Notes under the pieces: model-generated
Databases searched by the model: none
What the model saw: the letters and a program-made list of their open reading frames with translations, nothing else
Told to the model about the DNA's origin: nothing
Translations under genes and position numbers: made by a program
Shown here: positions 48,382-58,012 of the stretch, piece after piece
How positions within the stretch are numbered: position 1 is the first letter of the stretch
Layout: each line of letters opens with the position of its first letter
NCBI RefSeq assembly: GCF_003856525.1
Contig: NZ_RJVQ01000002.1
Span: forward strand, 248,001 to 312,000
DNA from: Vibrio viridaestus
GTDB taxonomy: Bacteria > Pseudomonadota > Gammaproteobacteria > Enterobacterales > Vibrionaceae
Length of the DNA: 64,000 bases
Direction: 5' to 3'

Positions 48382-49311
48382 ATGACGGGTGTTCTTGATT
48401 CGGTGAATCAGCGTACACAACTTGTCGGTCAGAACCGATTGGAATTATTGACGTTTCGGTTAAACGGTCTGCAGCGCTACGGCATAAACGTTTTTAAAGT
48501 AAAAGAAGTACTACAGTGTCCTAAACTCACCATGATGCCGAATTTGCATCGTCTTGTTAAAGGCGTAGCTCATATCCGTGGTCAGACAGTATCAGTGATT
48601 GATCTGAGCTTGGCTATTGGTGGGCGCCCAACGACTGATATCGAAAAAAGCTTCGTTGTTATCGCGGAATTTAACCGTAGCATTCAGGCCTTCCTTGTCA
48701 GCTCGGTTGAGCGTATTATCAACATGCGTTGGGAAGAAATCTTACCACCACCTGAAGGTGCCGGTAAGGGTAACTATTTGACTGCTGTAACCAATATTGA
48801 TGGTGAGTTAGTTGAGATTCTTGACGTAGAAAAGATTCTGGCAGAAATCGCGCCTGTTGATGAAACAATGGATTCAAGTATTGGCGAATCCATTAATGAC
48901 GCAACAAGTGGTCGAGAGTTTGTTAAGCGTATTTTGATTGCGGACGACTCCACTGTGGCACGTAAGCAGGTTCAAAGAGCAATCGAATCGATTGGTTTCG
49001 AAGTCGTTGCAGTCAAAGATGGTAAAGAAGCTTATGATAAGCTTTGTGAGATGGCTGACGATGGTGATATTTTCGATCACATCTCTCTCGTAATTTCTGA
49101 TATTGAGATGCCAGAAATGGATGGGTATACCCTGACAGCAGAAATTCGCCGACATCCTAAATTGAAAGACCTTTATGTTATTCTTCACTCATCGTTAAGT
49201 GGTGTTTTCAATCAGGCAATGGTAGAACGTGTTGGTGCAAACTCGTTTATTGCTAAATTTAACCCGGATGAATTGGGTAATGCGGTGAAATCTGCTCTAG
49301 TAGTGGAATAA
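48382..49311 (+). CDS. cheV: Chemotaxis coupling/receiver protein CheV
   Basis: A 309-residue fusion of a CheW-like coupling domain (about 15-160, LTFRLNGLQRYGINVFKVKEV) and a response-receiver domain (about 180-305) with the acidic pocket ILIADDST, the phosphoacceptor Asp in VISDIEMPEMDG, and a late Lys. It links receptors to CheA and adapts signalling. Paired with cheR, ten bases downstream. Confidence 0.95.
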   Translation: MTGVLDSVNQRTQLVGQNRLELLTFRLNGLQRYGINVFKVKEVLQCPKLTMMPNLHRLVKGVAHIRGQTVSVIDLSLAIGGRPTTDIEKSFVVIAEFNRSIQAFLVSSVERIINMRWEEILPPPEGAGKGNYLTAVTNIDGELVEILDVEKILAEIAPVDETMDSSIGESINDATSGREFVKRILIADDSTVARKQVQRAIESIGFEVVAVKDGKEAYDKLCEMADDGDIFDHISLVISDIEMPEMDGYTLTAEIRRHPKLKDLYVILHSSLSGVFNQAMVERVGANSFIAKFNPDELGNAVKSALVVE

Positions 49312-49320
49312 GAGATATCA

Positions 49321-50148
49321 ATGACAGCAATTACAATAAATGACCAAGAATATAAAGAATTTTGCCGTTTTCTAGAATCCCAGTGTGGGATTGTTTTAGG
49401 CGATAGCAAACAATACTTGGTCAGGAGTCGTTTAAGTCCTCTAGTAAATAAATACAAGGTTGAGTCATTGTCTACGTTGATGAAAGACGTGATAACAGGG
49501 CGCAACCGAGATATGCGTATTGCCGCTATTGACGCGATGACCACTAATGAGACGTTATGGTTTAGGGATACTTATCCCTTTGCCGTGTTGTCGGAAAAAA
49601 TCTTGCCCGAAATAGCGGCAAAGAAAAAGCCGATAAAAATATGGTCGGCGGCCAGCTCTTCCGGTCAGGAGCCATATTCTATGGCGATGACGGTGTTGGA
49701 GACACAGCAGAAGAAACCAGGCATGCTGCCAAACGTGTCGATTACTGCAACCGATATATCAACGGTAATGCTCGATATGTGCCGGGCTGGTATCTACGAT
49801 AATCTTGCTCTGGGGCGTGGACTGTCTGCAGAAAGGCGCCGAGCTTTTTTTGAAGAAGTCGGCGACGGACGCATGCGAGTGAAAGACAACGTCAAGAGAT
49901 TAGTGAATTTCAGACCACAGAATTTAATGGAGAGTTACAGTTTGCTCGGCAAGTTCGATATTATTTTTTGCCGCAACGTGCTTATCTATTTCTCATCTGA
50001 AATGAAATCTAAGGTTCTTAATCAGATGGCGAGTAGTTTGAACCCGGGAGGATATCTATTGCTTGGTGCTTCAGAATCGCTTACCGGATTAACTGATAAA
50101 TTTGAGATGGTTCGATGTAACCCTGGAATTATATATAAACTCAAATAG
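49321..50148 (+). CDS. cheR: Chemotaxis protein methyltransferase CheR
   Basis: A 275-residue SAM-dependent methyltransferase that methylates glutamates of chemoreceptors. The N-terminal helical domain (about 1-75) precedes the SAM domain with IWSAASSSGQEPYSMAM, TATDIS and FDIIFCRNVLIYFSSEMK. No TPR extension. Cotranscribed with cheV; a terminator follows. Confidence 0.96.
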   Translation: MTAITINDQEYKEFCRFLESQCGIVLGDSKQYLVRSRLSPLVNKYKVESLSTLMKDVITGRNRDMRIAAIDAMTTNETLWFRDTYPFAVLSEKILPEIAAKKKPIKIWSAASSSGQEPYSMAMTVLETQQKKPGMLPNVSITATDISTVMLDMCRAGIYDNLALGRGLSAERRRAFFEEVGDGRMRVKDNVKRLVNFRPQNLMESYSLLGKFDIIFCRNVLIYFSSEMKSKVLNQMASSLNPGGYLLLGASESLTGLTDKFEMVRCNPGIIYKLK

Positions 50149-50165
50149 TTAGAATAAGTTATGAA

Positions 50166-50193
50166 TAGCCCAGCCTAATGCTGGGCTTTTTTA
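50166..50193 (+). terminator. Intrinsic terminator after cheR
   Basis: Stem AGCCCAGC/GCTGGGCT with a five-base loop and T run. Confidence 0.88.
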
Positions 50194-50268
50194 TCTTTGT
50201 CAGAACGTTATGATTGGTACAATCTTTGCTCAATATATTTTGACAAAAGACAAAGCGGCAAATAAGTT

Positions 50269-50282
50269 GGTACGCTAATTGC
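50269..50282 (+). promoter_or_regulatory. sigma54 promoter of flgBCDE
   Basis: TTGGTACGCTAATTGCTTTT has GG (50269-50270), ten bases, GC (50281-50282). It lies 45 bases before flgB. Confidence 0.78.
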
Positions 50283-50326
50283 TTTTAATTATACAGACCA
50301 ATCAATAACCGGATTTGGAGAGGCTC

Positions 50327-50722
50327 ATGGCAATATCATTTAACAATGCATTAGGCGTTCATCAGTACACTGTCGGTGTGCGTGAGCGTAATGCTGAGGT
50401 GATTTCCAGTAATATCGCCCAAGCCAATACTCCAGGTTATAAGGCCAAGGGTCTTGATTTCCAGAAAGCGTTGAATGCGGCAAGCTCGGGGGCAAGTATT
50501 AGTCTTGCTCGTACTGATGGTCGGCATATTCCTGCCTCTATGGCAGTTGTAGGGGAAACGCTTTACCGTGTTCCAACTCAACCAGATACTGGTGATGGCA
50601 ACACTGTTGATTTAGATTTAGAGCGTAATCTGTTCATGCAAAACCAGATTCGTCATCAAGCTTCGTTAGACTTTTTAGGCGGTAAGTTTAAAGGGTTAAC
50701 TAAAGCGATTAAAGGGGAGTAA
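50327..50722 (+). CDS. flgB: Flagellar proximal rod protein FlgB
   Basis: A 131-residue rod protein. The N-terminal segment NSIAQANTPGYKAKGLDF-like (here SSNIAQANTPGYKAKG) and C-terminal coiled-coil region are typical of axial proteins. The ATG at 50327 is chosen because GGAGAGG lies directly upstream. First gene of flgBCDE. Confidence 0.95.
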   Translation: MAISFNNALGVHQYTVGVRERNAEVISSNIAQANTPGYKAKGLDFQKALNAASSGASISLARTDGRHIPASMAVVGETLYRVPTQPDTGDGNTVDLDLERNLFMQNQIRHQASLDFLGGKFKGLTKAIKGE

Positions 50723-50728
50723 TTTTAG

Positions 50729-51145
50729 ATGAGTTTATTCAATGTATTCAATGTGACTGGTTCAGCGATGAGTGCTGAGTCAATTCGTCTAAATACGACT
50801 TCCAGTAATTTGGCGAACGCAGACAGTATAGCCAGTTCAGCGAAAGATACGTATAAGGCAAGACATCCCGTGTTTGCCGCTGAGCTTAACAATGCGCGAA
50901 GCAAAAATGACTACACAGTGCCGGTCAAAGTGATGGGCGTTGTTGAAAGTGATAAACCGTTAGTTGCCGAATATAATCCGGAGCATCCACTGGCAAATGC
51001 CGATGGTTATATCTATAAACCGAATGTGAATGTGATGGAAGAAATGGCAAATATGATTTCTGCTTCAAGGGCGTATCAGACCAATGTTCAGGTTGCTGAT
51101 GCTAGTAAGCAAATGTTATTAAGAACATTGCAGATGGGCCAGTGA
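50729..51145 (+). CDS. flgC: Flagellar proximal rod protein FlgC
   Basis: A 138-residue rod protein with the N-terminal axial motif TTSSNLANADS and the C-terminal NVNVMEEMANMISASRAYQTNVQ. Six bases after flgB. It stacks with FlgB and FlgF in the rod between MS ring and hook. Confidence 0.96.
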   Translation: MSLFNVFNVTGSAMSAESIRLNTTSSNLANADSIASSAKDTYKARHPVFAAELNNARSKNDYTVPVKVMGVVESDKPLVAEYNPEHPLANADGYIYKPNVNVMEEMANMISASRAYQTNVQVADASKQMLLRTLQMGQ

Positions 51146-51163
51146 GGAGTTAGGAGATAGCAT

Positions 51164-51874
51164 ATGGCCGGAGTAAATAATGTTGGTGGTCAAAGTGGCT
51201 TATCTTATATGGATCAGCTTAAGGATCTTCAAGATAAAAATAAGAAAACAGAGGTCACTGGTAAGCAGGATCTTAAACAAGAAGATTTCTTATCACTTTT
51301 GACAAAACAGCTTTCCCAGCAGGATCCATTTAAGCCTGTGGGAAATGATCAGATGATTGCTCAAATGGCATCGTTTGCCACCGTTGATGGTATCGGCAAA
51401 ATGAATGGTCAATTTGAGAGCTTGAATTCATCTTTAACTTCCAACCAAGCGTTACAAGCATCTTCGTTGGTCGGTAGAGATGTCTTAATTAAAAGTCCGA
51501 ATGGTTTGAAAAAGGACGATGGTCAAATGGCAGCAATGGTTAAGCTTCCTAATGCTATCGATAACCTTTACGTTCGGGTTGAGAACCAAGCTGGACAATT
51601 AGTCAGAACTATTGATCTCGGTGCAAAACCTGCGGGTGATAGCCGTATCGAATGGGATGGCAAAGATGAACAAGGCAATCCTATGCCGGCAGGCACTTAT
51701 AAGATAAAAGCTGCAGGTATGATGGATGGCAAAAATACAGAATTTGATGTTTCGACTTATGCGAACGTCAACAGCGTTCTACTTGGTAAAGGTAATGGTA
51801 ACGTACTACTGAATCTGGCTGGCTATGATTCGCCAGTTCGACTTGCTGAAGTACTAGAGGTTGGCAAAGCGTAA
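51164..51874 (+). CDS. flgD: Flagellar hook capping protein FlgD
   Basis: A 236-residue hook scaffold: N-terminal region with QEDFLSLLTKQLSQQDPFKPVGNDQMIAQMASFA (in parts), and C-terminal tudor-like plus FlgD Ig-like domain (DGKDEQGNPMPAGTYKIKAAG). It caps the growing hook and is later discarded. Confidence 0.96.
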   Translation: MAGVNNVGGQSGLSYMDQLKDLQDKNKKTEVTGKQDLKQEDFLSLLTKQLSQQDPFKPVGNDQMIAQMASFATVDGIGKMNGQFESLNSSLTSNQALQASSLVGRDVLIKSPNGLKKDDGQMAAMVKLPNAIDNLYVRVENQAGQLVRTIDLGAKPAGDSRIEWDGKDEQGNPMPAGTYKIKAAGMMDGKNTEFDVSTYANVNSVLLGKGNGNVLLNLAGYDSPVRLAEVLEVGKA

Positions 51875-51902
51875 CGACGCTAGCTAGATAGGAGAATCTA
51901 CG

Positions 51903-53207
51903 ATGTCATATATATCTTTGAGTGGTTTGTCTGCCGCGCAGCTCGATTTGAACACCACCAGTAATAACATAGCTAACGCCAATACATTTGGTTTCAAAGA
52001 GTCTCGTGCTGAATTCGGTGATGTTTATTCAAATTCACTGTTTACCAATGCGAAAACAACTCCGGGATCAGGTGTTCAGGCAAACAAAGTGGCGCAGCAA
52101 TTCCACGAAGGTTCCAGCATCTATACAAATAATCCAATGGATTTACGTGTATCGGGCACTGGTTACTTTGCGGTAGCGAAAGAACGTTTGCTGCCACAAC
52201 AGAACGAAATGACGCGAAACGGCGCTTTTCACCTGAACAAAGATAACTATATGGTGACATCAAATGATGAGTTTCTATTAGGTTATCAGGTTAATAAGGA
52301 TACGGGGGAGGTTGCTTCTTACGAACCAACACCGATTAATATCCCTGCGGAATTTGGTAAGCCAAAACAAACTGCGAATATCGAAGTTGGCGTCAACTTA
52401 CCAGCAAACGGTGCGCTAAAGGATCCGGCAATATTTGACTACACTGACCCGGAAACCTATAACCGTTCAACATCGTCGACTATTTATGACTCGATGGGTC
52501 AATCTTATAAATTAACCAGTTATTATCTGAAAGATCAGAACCAGGCCAATACATGGCAGGTTTATTATACGGTTACAGATAAACAAGGCGAAAAACCAAT
52601 CAATATTTTGGGTGGTGATGCCGCGGCAGGATCTGGCCAGACAGGGCATACGCTGAAGTTCAATAATGATGGTACTTTGGCAAGCATCAATAACGGTCAG
52701 AATGTGGTCTCAGAACCGCTAGGCTCTGGTGCTAACCCTGTAGAAATGAATGGAGCTGATATTAACCAGGCTCTTTCTTTCAAACTCGATTCGGCTACTC
52801 AATTTGCCGCTCCGTTTGAACTGACTAAGTTTGATGAAGATGGCGCAACAACCGGGTTTTTAACCAAAGTCGATTTCGATGAAAATGGTAGCGTGCTTGG
52901 AACCTATTCGAATGGTGAAAACGTAACGCTGGGTCGTGTCGCATTGGTTCGTGTTGCTAATGAACAGGGTCTGGATAAAAAAGGCGCAACCCAATGGGAT
53001 GCGACACAAGATTCAGGTGATAAGATTTGGGGTGAGTCAAACAAAGGCTCATACGGTACCATCACCAGTGGTACGCTTGAGCAGTCAAATATTGATATGA
53101 CTCAGGAACTCGTTGACCTAATCTCAGCGCAGCGTAACTTCCAGGCTAACTCACGTGCCCTTGAAGTTGACAACCAACTGCAACAAAACATCCTTCAAAT
53201 CCGTTAA
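51903..53207 (+). CDS. flgE: Flagellar hook protein FlgE
   Basis: A 434-residue hook subunit. N-terminal SGLSAAQLDLNTTSNNIANANTFGFK and C-terminal SNIDMTQELVDLISAQRNFQANSRALE are the axial D0 domains; the middle domains D1-D2 (about 80-380) form the hook surface. Last gene of the flgBCDE unit, before a terminator. Confidence 0.97.
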   Translation: MSYISLSGLSAAQLDLNTTSNNIANANTFGFKESRAEFGDVYSNSLFTNAKTTPGSGVQANKVAQQFHEGSSIYTNNPMDLRVSGTGYFAVAKERLLPQQNEMTRNGAFHLNKDNYMVTSNDEFLLGYQVNKDTGEVASYEPTPINIPAEFGKPKQTANIEVGVNLPANGALKDPAIFDYTDPETYNRSTSSTIYDSMGQSYKLTSYYLKDQNQANTWQVYYTVTDKQGEKPINILGGDAAAGSGQTGHTLKFNNDGTLASINNGQNVVSEPLGSGANPVEMNGADINQALSFKLDSATQFAAPFELTKFDEDGATTGFLTKVDFDENGSVLGTYSNGENVTLGRVALVRVANEQGLDKKGATQWDATQDSGDKIWGESNKGSYGTITSGTLEQSNIDMTQELVDLISAQRNFQANSRALEVDNQLQQNILQIR

Positions 53208-53213
53208 TATCTC

Positions 53214-53252
53214 AAGCGGTAAACTGGCGGCAATGCCGGTTTACCGCTTTGC
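53214..53252 (+). terminator. Intrinsic terminator after flgE
   Basis: Stem AAGCGGTAAAC/GTTTACCGCTT around an inner stem GGC/GCC; modest T tail. Confidence 0.7.
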
Positions 53253-53331
53253 CGTATTTCCTTCTGCCTCCCCTCTCTTAATTCTTTCATTACTGATTCT
53301 AATTTATTGAAATATAAACAATTAAAAACTT

Positions 53332-53345
53332 GGCATATAGATTGC
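53332..53345 (+). promoter_or_regulatory. sigma54 promoter of flgFGHIJ
   Basis: TTGGCATATAGATTGCTA has GG (53332-53333), ten bases, GC (53344-53345), 36 bases before flgF, so flgF starts a separate unit from flgBCDE. Confidence 0.8.
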
Positions 53346-53380
53346 TATATCTAGTTTGTATAACGAATTAGGAGCGGAAA

Positions 53381-54130
53381 ATGGATCGTGCATTATTCCT
53401 CGCAATGAGCGGTGCAAAGCAAAACATGCAAGCGATGCAACTTCGAGCGAACAATCTGGCCAACGTGAGTACTACAGGATTTCGAGCTGATTTAGAACAG
53501 GCGAGATCAATGCAGGCTTACGGGGAAGGATTGCCAACTCGTGTATTTAGCATGAGTGAGCGCCCAGGAAATAATTTCGCTCAGGGAAGTGTGATAACCA
53601 CGGGTCGAAATATGGATGTCACTATCGAAGGTGATGGCTGGATCTCTGTATTAGACGCGACTGGACAAGAAGGGTTGACTCGCAGCGGCAACTTGAAAAT
53701 TGATCAAAATGGCATGGTATATAACGGTAGTGGTCATTTAGTCCTAGGGGACAACGATGCGCCAATTAACCTACCGATTCCACTTAGTAAAATTGAAATT
53801 GGTAACGATGGGACCATTTCTGTTTTGCCTCAAGGCGCTCCTGCTGATGCGATGGAAATTGCTGGTCGTATTAAGCTAGTAAAACCTGATAACCGTTCGT
53901 TATACAAAGATAGTAATGGTCTGTTTCGCTCAAAAGACCCCAATCAGCAATTCGTTGCCGATGCTGGTGTGAAAGTGCTTACTGGCGCATTGGAAGGAAG
54001 TAACGTGAATGCGGTCGGTGAGATGACCAGTTTAATTGACCTGCAAAGACAGTTTGAAATGCAGGTGAAAATGATGAGCACAGCTGAAGAGATGGATAAG
54101 ACATCTGACAGCTTGCTTCGTACAAGTTAA
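53381..54130 (+). CDS. flgF: Flagellar proximal rod protein FlgF
   Basis: A 249-residue rod protein: RANNLANVSTTGFR at the N-terminus and GSNVNAVGEMTSLIDLQRQFEMQVKMM at the C-terminus are axial D0 motifs. It is followed after 20 bases by the related flgG. Confidence 0.96.
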   Translation: MDRALFLAMSGAKQNMQAMQLRANNLANVSTTGFRADLEQARSMQAYGEGLPTRVFSMSERPGNNFAQGSVITTGRNMDVTIEGDGWISVLDATGQEGLTRSGNLKIDQNGMVYNGSGHLVLGDNDAPINLPIPLSKIEIGNDGTISVLPQGAPADAMEIAGRIKLVKPDNRSLYKDSNGLFRSKDPNQQFVADAGVKVLTGALEGSNVNAVGEMTSLIDLQRQFEMQVKMMSTAEEMDKTSDSLLRTS

Positions 54131-54150
54131 TTCAGGTTTAGGAGACGATT

Positions 54151-54939
54151 ATGCAGCCTGCATTATGGGTGAGTAAAACAGGGCTTGATGCTCAGCAAAC
54201 AAATATCGCCACCATTTCGAATAACTTGGCGAACGCATCAACAGTCGGTTTCAAAAAGAGCAGAGCGGTATTTGAGGATCTGTTCTATCAAAACATTAAC
54301 CAACCTGGTGGTCAGTCTTCACAGAATACTGAACTACCAAGTGGCTTGATGTTGGGGGCGGGTTCTAAAGTGGTGGCAACTCAGAAGGTTCATACCCACG
54401 GAAACGTTCAAACCACATCAAACAGTCTCGACATGATGATTGAAGGGGATGGTTTTTTCCAAGTATTGATGCCTGATGGAAATATTGGTTATTCACGTAA
54501 TGGTCAATTTACCCTGAACTCTGAAGGCACAATCGTGACATCTGGATCGGGTTATCCATTGCAGCCTGAGATTGTGGTTCCAGAAAACGCTATCTCTATC
54601 ACTATTGGTACTGATGGTGAAGTATCGGCGCGTATTCGTGGTCAACAAAATAATCAGGTACTCGGTCAGATTACCACTGTTGATTTTATCAACCCAGGTG
54701 GTTTAGAGCCTGTCGGTCAGAACTTGTATCTTCCTACAGGAGCAAGTGGTGATCCACAAGAAGGTGTCCCTGGATTGGATGGCCTAGGTGAAATTCGTCA
54801 GTCTATGCTGGAAAGCTCCAACGTGAATGTGACAGAAGAGCTGGTCAACCTAATTGAAGCTCAGCGTGTGTATGAAATGAACTCAAAAGTGATTTCGGCC
54901 GTCGATAAAATGATGAGCTATGTGAATCAGCAGTTGTAA
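54151..54939 (+). CDS. flgG: Flagellar distal rod protein FlgG
   Basis: A 262-residue distal rod protein with TISNNLANASTVGFKKSRAVFEDLFYQ in the N-terminal part and SSNVNVTEELVNLIEAQRVYEMNSKVIS at the end. The segment after VGFKKSRAVF is the FlgG-specific insertion that sets rod rigidity. Confidence 0.97.
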   Translation: MQPALWVSKTGLDAQQTNIATISNNLANASTVGFKKSRAVFEDLFYQNINQPGGQSSQNTELPSGLMLGAGSKVVATQKVHTHGNVQTTSNSLDMMIEGDGFFQVLMPDGNIGYSRNGQFTLNSEGTIVTSGSGYPLQPEIVVPENAISITIGTDGEVSARIRGQQNNQVLGQITTVDFINPGGLEPVGQNLYLPTGASGDPQEGVPGLDGLGEIRQSMLESSNVNVTEELVNLIEAQRVYEMNSKVISAVDKMMSYVNQQL

Positions 54940-54960
54940 TTTGCTAGAAAGAGGTTAGTC

Positions 54961-55749
54961 ATGGTTCGTATTACTGTTTGCCTATTAACTTTATTGCTTC
55001 TATCCGGTTGTGAATTGCTTCCAGATACTAGCGATGAGCAAGTCACTGATTCCGGCGCCTCTTTAGTTGACGCTGTTGAGGGAGACAAAGCCGCTGATAA
55101 CAATGATAGTGGTGGTCTTCTCGATAATCTTCGTACGAGGACAGATCCTGTTGCTGATGACCCTGCGTGGGCTCCAGTCAATCCTCGTAAAGAAAGAGAA
55201 CCATACGCTGCAGAAACGGGTTCGTTGTTTAATACCACGAGTAATAACAGCTTATACGATGATTCTAAACCTCGCGGGATTGGTGACATTATTACCGTAT
55301 CTTTAGATGAAAACACGAAGGCGGCAAAAAGTGCTGATGCCGATTTATCGAAAAATAACGATGCTTCGATGGATCCTTTGGAACTTGGCGGTCAGGAAAT
55401 GAAATTAGGTGATTACAATTTGTCCTATGCGCTCAAGAATGGGAATAAATTTTCCGGCAGTTCAGCGGCAAATCAGAGTAACAGCATCTCTGGAACAATC
55501 ACTGTTCAGGTTATTGACGTATTAGCGAATGGCAATCTGGTCATCCGTGGGGAAAAATGGCTCACTTTAAATACGGGTGATGAATATGTTCGTCTCAGTG
55601 GAACCATTCGTCCTCAGGACATAAGTTACGATAATACAATAGCTTCTAATCGAATTGCGAATGCCCGAATTCAGTACTCAGGCACAGGAACGAATCAAGA
55701 TATGCAAGAGCCAGGATTCTTGGCACGATTTTTTAATGTCGCTCTATAG
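54961..55749 (+). CDS. flgH: Flagellar L-ring protein FlgH
   Basis: A 262-residue outer-membrane lipoprotein with lipobox LSGC (Cys17). An acidic linker (about 20-65) leads to the FlgH domain: [21 protein letters not shown] and [22 protein letters not shown]. It forms the bushing for the rod. Start chosen for the signal; GAAAGAGG lies upstream. Confidence 0.96.
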   Translation: MVRITVCLLTLLLLSGCELLPDTSDEQVTDSGASLVDAVEGDKAADNNDSGGLLDNLRTRTDPVADDPAWAPVNPRKEREPYAAETGSLFNTTSNNSLYDDSKPRGIGDIITVSLDENTKAAKSADADLSKNNDASMDPLELGGQEMKLGDYNLSYALKNGNKFSGSSAANQSNSISGTITVQVIDVLANGNLVIRGEKWLTLNTGDEYVRLSGTIRPQDISYDNTIASNRIANARIQYSGTGTNQDMQEPGFLARFFNVAL

Positions 55750-55839
55750 TGAATGTTGCTAGACGGAGTTTTGACAGGGCTTATTGCCAAGTTATTCCGT
55801 CTGGATAATACCGTTAGATAGAGTGTCGGAGTAGGTTAC

Positions 55840-56931
55840 ATGAAAAATTGGGTTATCAGCTTATTAAGCGTTGTGCTGGTTTCTTGGCATGCTGACGCAG
55901 CGAGAATTAAAGATGTTGCGCAAATTGCCGGCGTTCGTAGTAACCAACTCGTAGGCTACGGTTTGGTAACTGGACTTCCGGGTACTGGTGAATCCACACC
56001 ATTTACCGATCAGAGCTTCAATGCCATGTTACAAAACTTCGGCATTCAATTGCCGGAAGGCACGAGTCCAAAAACAAAAAACGTTGCCGCTGTTATTGTG
56101 ACGGCTAAATTACCTGCGTTTACCAAGCAAGGACAAACCATTGATGTAACGGTTTCGTCAATTGGTACGGCGAAAAGTTTACGTGGCGGTACTTTGATGC
56201 AAACGATGCTCAAAGGACTTGATGGTAATGTCTACGCCGTTGCCCAAGGAAACTTGGTCGTTAGTGGTTTCAGCGCTGATGGAGCCGATGGTTCTAGTAT
56301 TGTTGGAAACAACCCAGCAGTCGGTATGATATCTAGTGGCGCGATTGTTGAACGTGAAGTTCCAACCCCATTTAGTCGCGGAGATTATATTACCTTCAAT
56401 CTTCTTGATTCAGACTTCACTACTGCTCAGCGTATGGCCGACGCCGTTAATAATTTCCTTGGTCCAGGCATGGCATCACCAGTTGATGCGACTTCAGTAA
56501 AAGTACGTGCACCGAGAGATGCGAGTCAGCGAGTGGCATTCTTGTCGGCTATTGAGAATCTTGAATTCAATACGGCAGAAGGCGCAGCAAAAATTATTGT
56601 TAACTCACGTACCGGTACCATCGTAGTTGGTCAACATGTGAAGTTAAAACCTGCGGCTGTAACTCATGGTGGCATGACTGTTGCCATAAAAGAAAACTTA
56701 AATGTAAGCCAACCTAATGCGCTTGCTAATGGTGATACCGCCATTGTTCCTGACTCTGATATTGATGTGACAGAGAAAAAAGGCAAAATGTTTAATTTTC
56801 AACCTGGCGTGACACTTGATGATCTCGTTCGGGCTGTAAATGAAGTCGGAGCGGCACCATCAGACTTAATGGCAATCCTTCAGGCGCTGAAACAAGCTGG
56901 CGCAATCGAAGGCCAACTGATCATTATCTAA
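55840..56931 (+). CDS. flgI: Flagellar P-ring protein FlgI
   Basis: A 363-residue periplasmic ring protein with a signal peptide (1-20, ending HADA) and the hallmark [30 protein letters not shown]. Late segment [31 protein letters not shown] is typical. It needs FlgA for assembly. Confidence 0.97.
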   Translation: MKNWVISLLSVVLVSWHADAARIKDVAQIAGVRSNQLVGYGLVTGLPGTGESTPFTDQSFNAMLQNFGIQLPEGTSPKTKNVAAVIVTAKLPAFTKQGQTIDVTVSSIGTAKSLRGGTLMQTMLKGLDGNVYAVAQGNLVVSGFSADGADGSSIVGNNPAVGMISSGAIVEREVPTPFSRGDYITFNLLDSDFTTAQRMADAVNNFLGPGMASPVDATSVKVRAPRDASQRVAFLSAIENLEFNTAEGAAKIIVNSRTGTIVVGQHVKLKPAAVTHGGMTVAIKENLNVSQPNALANGDTAIVPDSDIDVTEKKGKMFNFQPGVTLDDLVRAVNEVGAAPSDLMAILQALKQAGAIEGQLIII

Positions 56932-56940
56932 GGAGTAAAC

Positions 56941-57882
56941 ATGGCTGATAGTGTAAATGATATAGGTTTTACTCAGGACCTAAGTCAGTTGGACCGTCTG
57001 CGTCAGGCTGCTGTTAATGGTGATAAAAGCAGTGAGAAACATGCTTTAGAATCTGCAGCGAAACAGTTTGAATCCATTTTTACTAATATGCTGTTTAAGT
57101 CGATGAGAGATGCCAACAGTGAATTTAAATCTGATCTGTTTGATAGTCAGACTGAAGATTTTTATCGAAAAATGTTGGATGAGCAACGGGCCAGTGAATT
57201 AAGTAAATCGGGTAGTCTTGGTCTTGCAGATATGATTGTGAAACAGTTGTCTGCAGGTATTCAAGGTACCGACTCTGCTAGTGTGACAGGCGATGATGGT
57301 TTACAAAAAGCGCTTGCGCGAATTCGTCAGGCTAAAGAAGCAGCTGCAAATCCGTCGAATATGATTCCAGCTGAAGCAAGCTCGGCAATTCGACAATCAT
57401 CCGATGCCAGCTTCAATGGTCCTCAAGATTTTGTTAATAAGTTAAAACCTTATGCAGATAGGGCAGCAAAAGCTCTAGGTGTTGATCCTTCATTGCTACT
57501 CGCACAAGCGGCTCTTGAAACGGGTTGGGGAGATAATGTTATTAAGAATTCTCTTGGTAGCAGTAATAACCTATTTAATATCAAGGCCGATAAGAGTTGG
57601 GCTGGAAATAAAGTGGCGACACAGACGCTTGAATATGAAGGTGCGACTCCAGTTCTTGAGCAGGCGTCATTCAGAGCTTATAACAACTTCCAAGATAGCT
57701 TTAACGATTATGTTCGCTTCCTTAATTCGAATCCTCGTTATGCAAATGCGTTACATAACAGTAAAGACAGCAATGACTTCATTCGTGGTATCCACGATGC
57801 GGGTTACGCAACTGACCCTGATTACGCAGATAAAGTGTTACGTGTTAAAAATCAAATTGAACAGATGAATCCATCTCTTTAA
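56941..57882 (+). CDS. flgJ: Flagellar peptidoglycan hydrolase FlgJ
   Basis: A 313-residue bifunctional protein: N-terminal rod-capping domain (about 1-110, FESIFTNMLFKSMRDA) and C-terminal glucosaminidase domain (about 160-310, with SLLLAQAALETGWGD holding the catalytic Glu). It opens the wall for the rod. Nine bases after flgI; last gene of this unit. Confidence 0.96.
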   Translation: MADSVNDIGFTQDLSQLDRLRQAAVNGDKSSEKHALESAAKQFESIFTNMLFKSMRDANSEFKSDLFDSQTEDFYRKMLDEQRASELSKSGSLGLADMIVKQLSAGIQGTDSASVTGDDGLQKALARIRQAKEAAANPSNMIPAEASSAIRQSSDASFNGPQDFVNKLKPYADRAAKALGVDPSLLLAQAALETGWGDNVIKNSLGSSNNLFNIKADKSWAGNKVATQTLEYEGATPVLEQASFRAYNNFQDSFNDYVRFLNSNPRYANALHNSKDSNDFIRGIHDAGYATDPDYADKVLRVKNQIEQMNPSL

Positions 57883-57910
57883 CTTATTTCGTCCCTGTAC
57901 TGTCCCTTTT

Positions 57911-57938
57911 GCGCCAGCTTTGCTGGCGCTTTCTTTAT
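57911..57938 (+). terminator. Intrinsic terminator after flgJ
   Basis: Perfect stem GCGCCAGC/GCTGGCGC with a three-base loop and T-rich tail. Confidence 0.85.
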
Positions 57939-57951
57939 CTTTCCAAGAAAT

Positions 57952-57965
57952 GGCATACAAATTGC
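57952..57965 (+). promoter_or_regulatory. sigma54 promoter of flgKL
   Basis: ATGGCATACAAATTGCTTTT has GG (57952-57953), ten bases, GC (57964-57965), 48 bases before flgK. Confidence 0.8.
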
Positions 57966-58012
57966 TTTTACTAGTTATCTCTTTCATTTTGGCAAAGATT
58001 TAACGAGGTCTT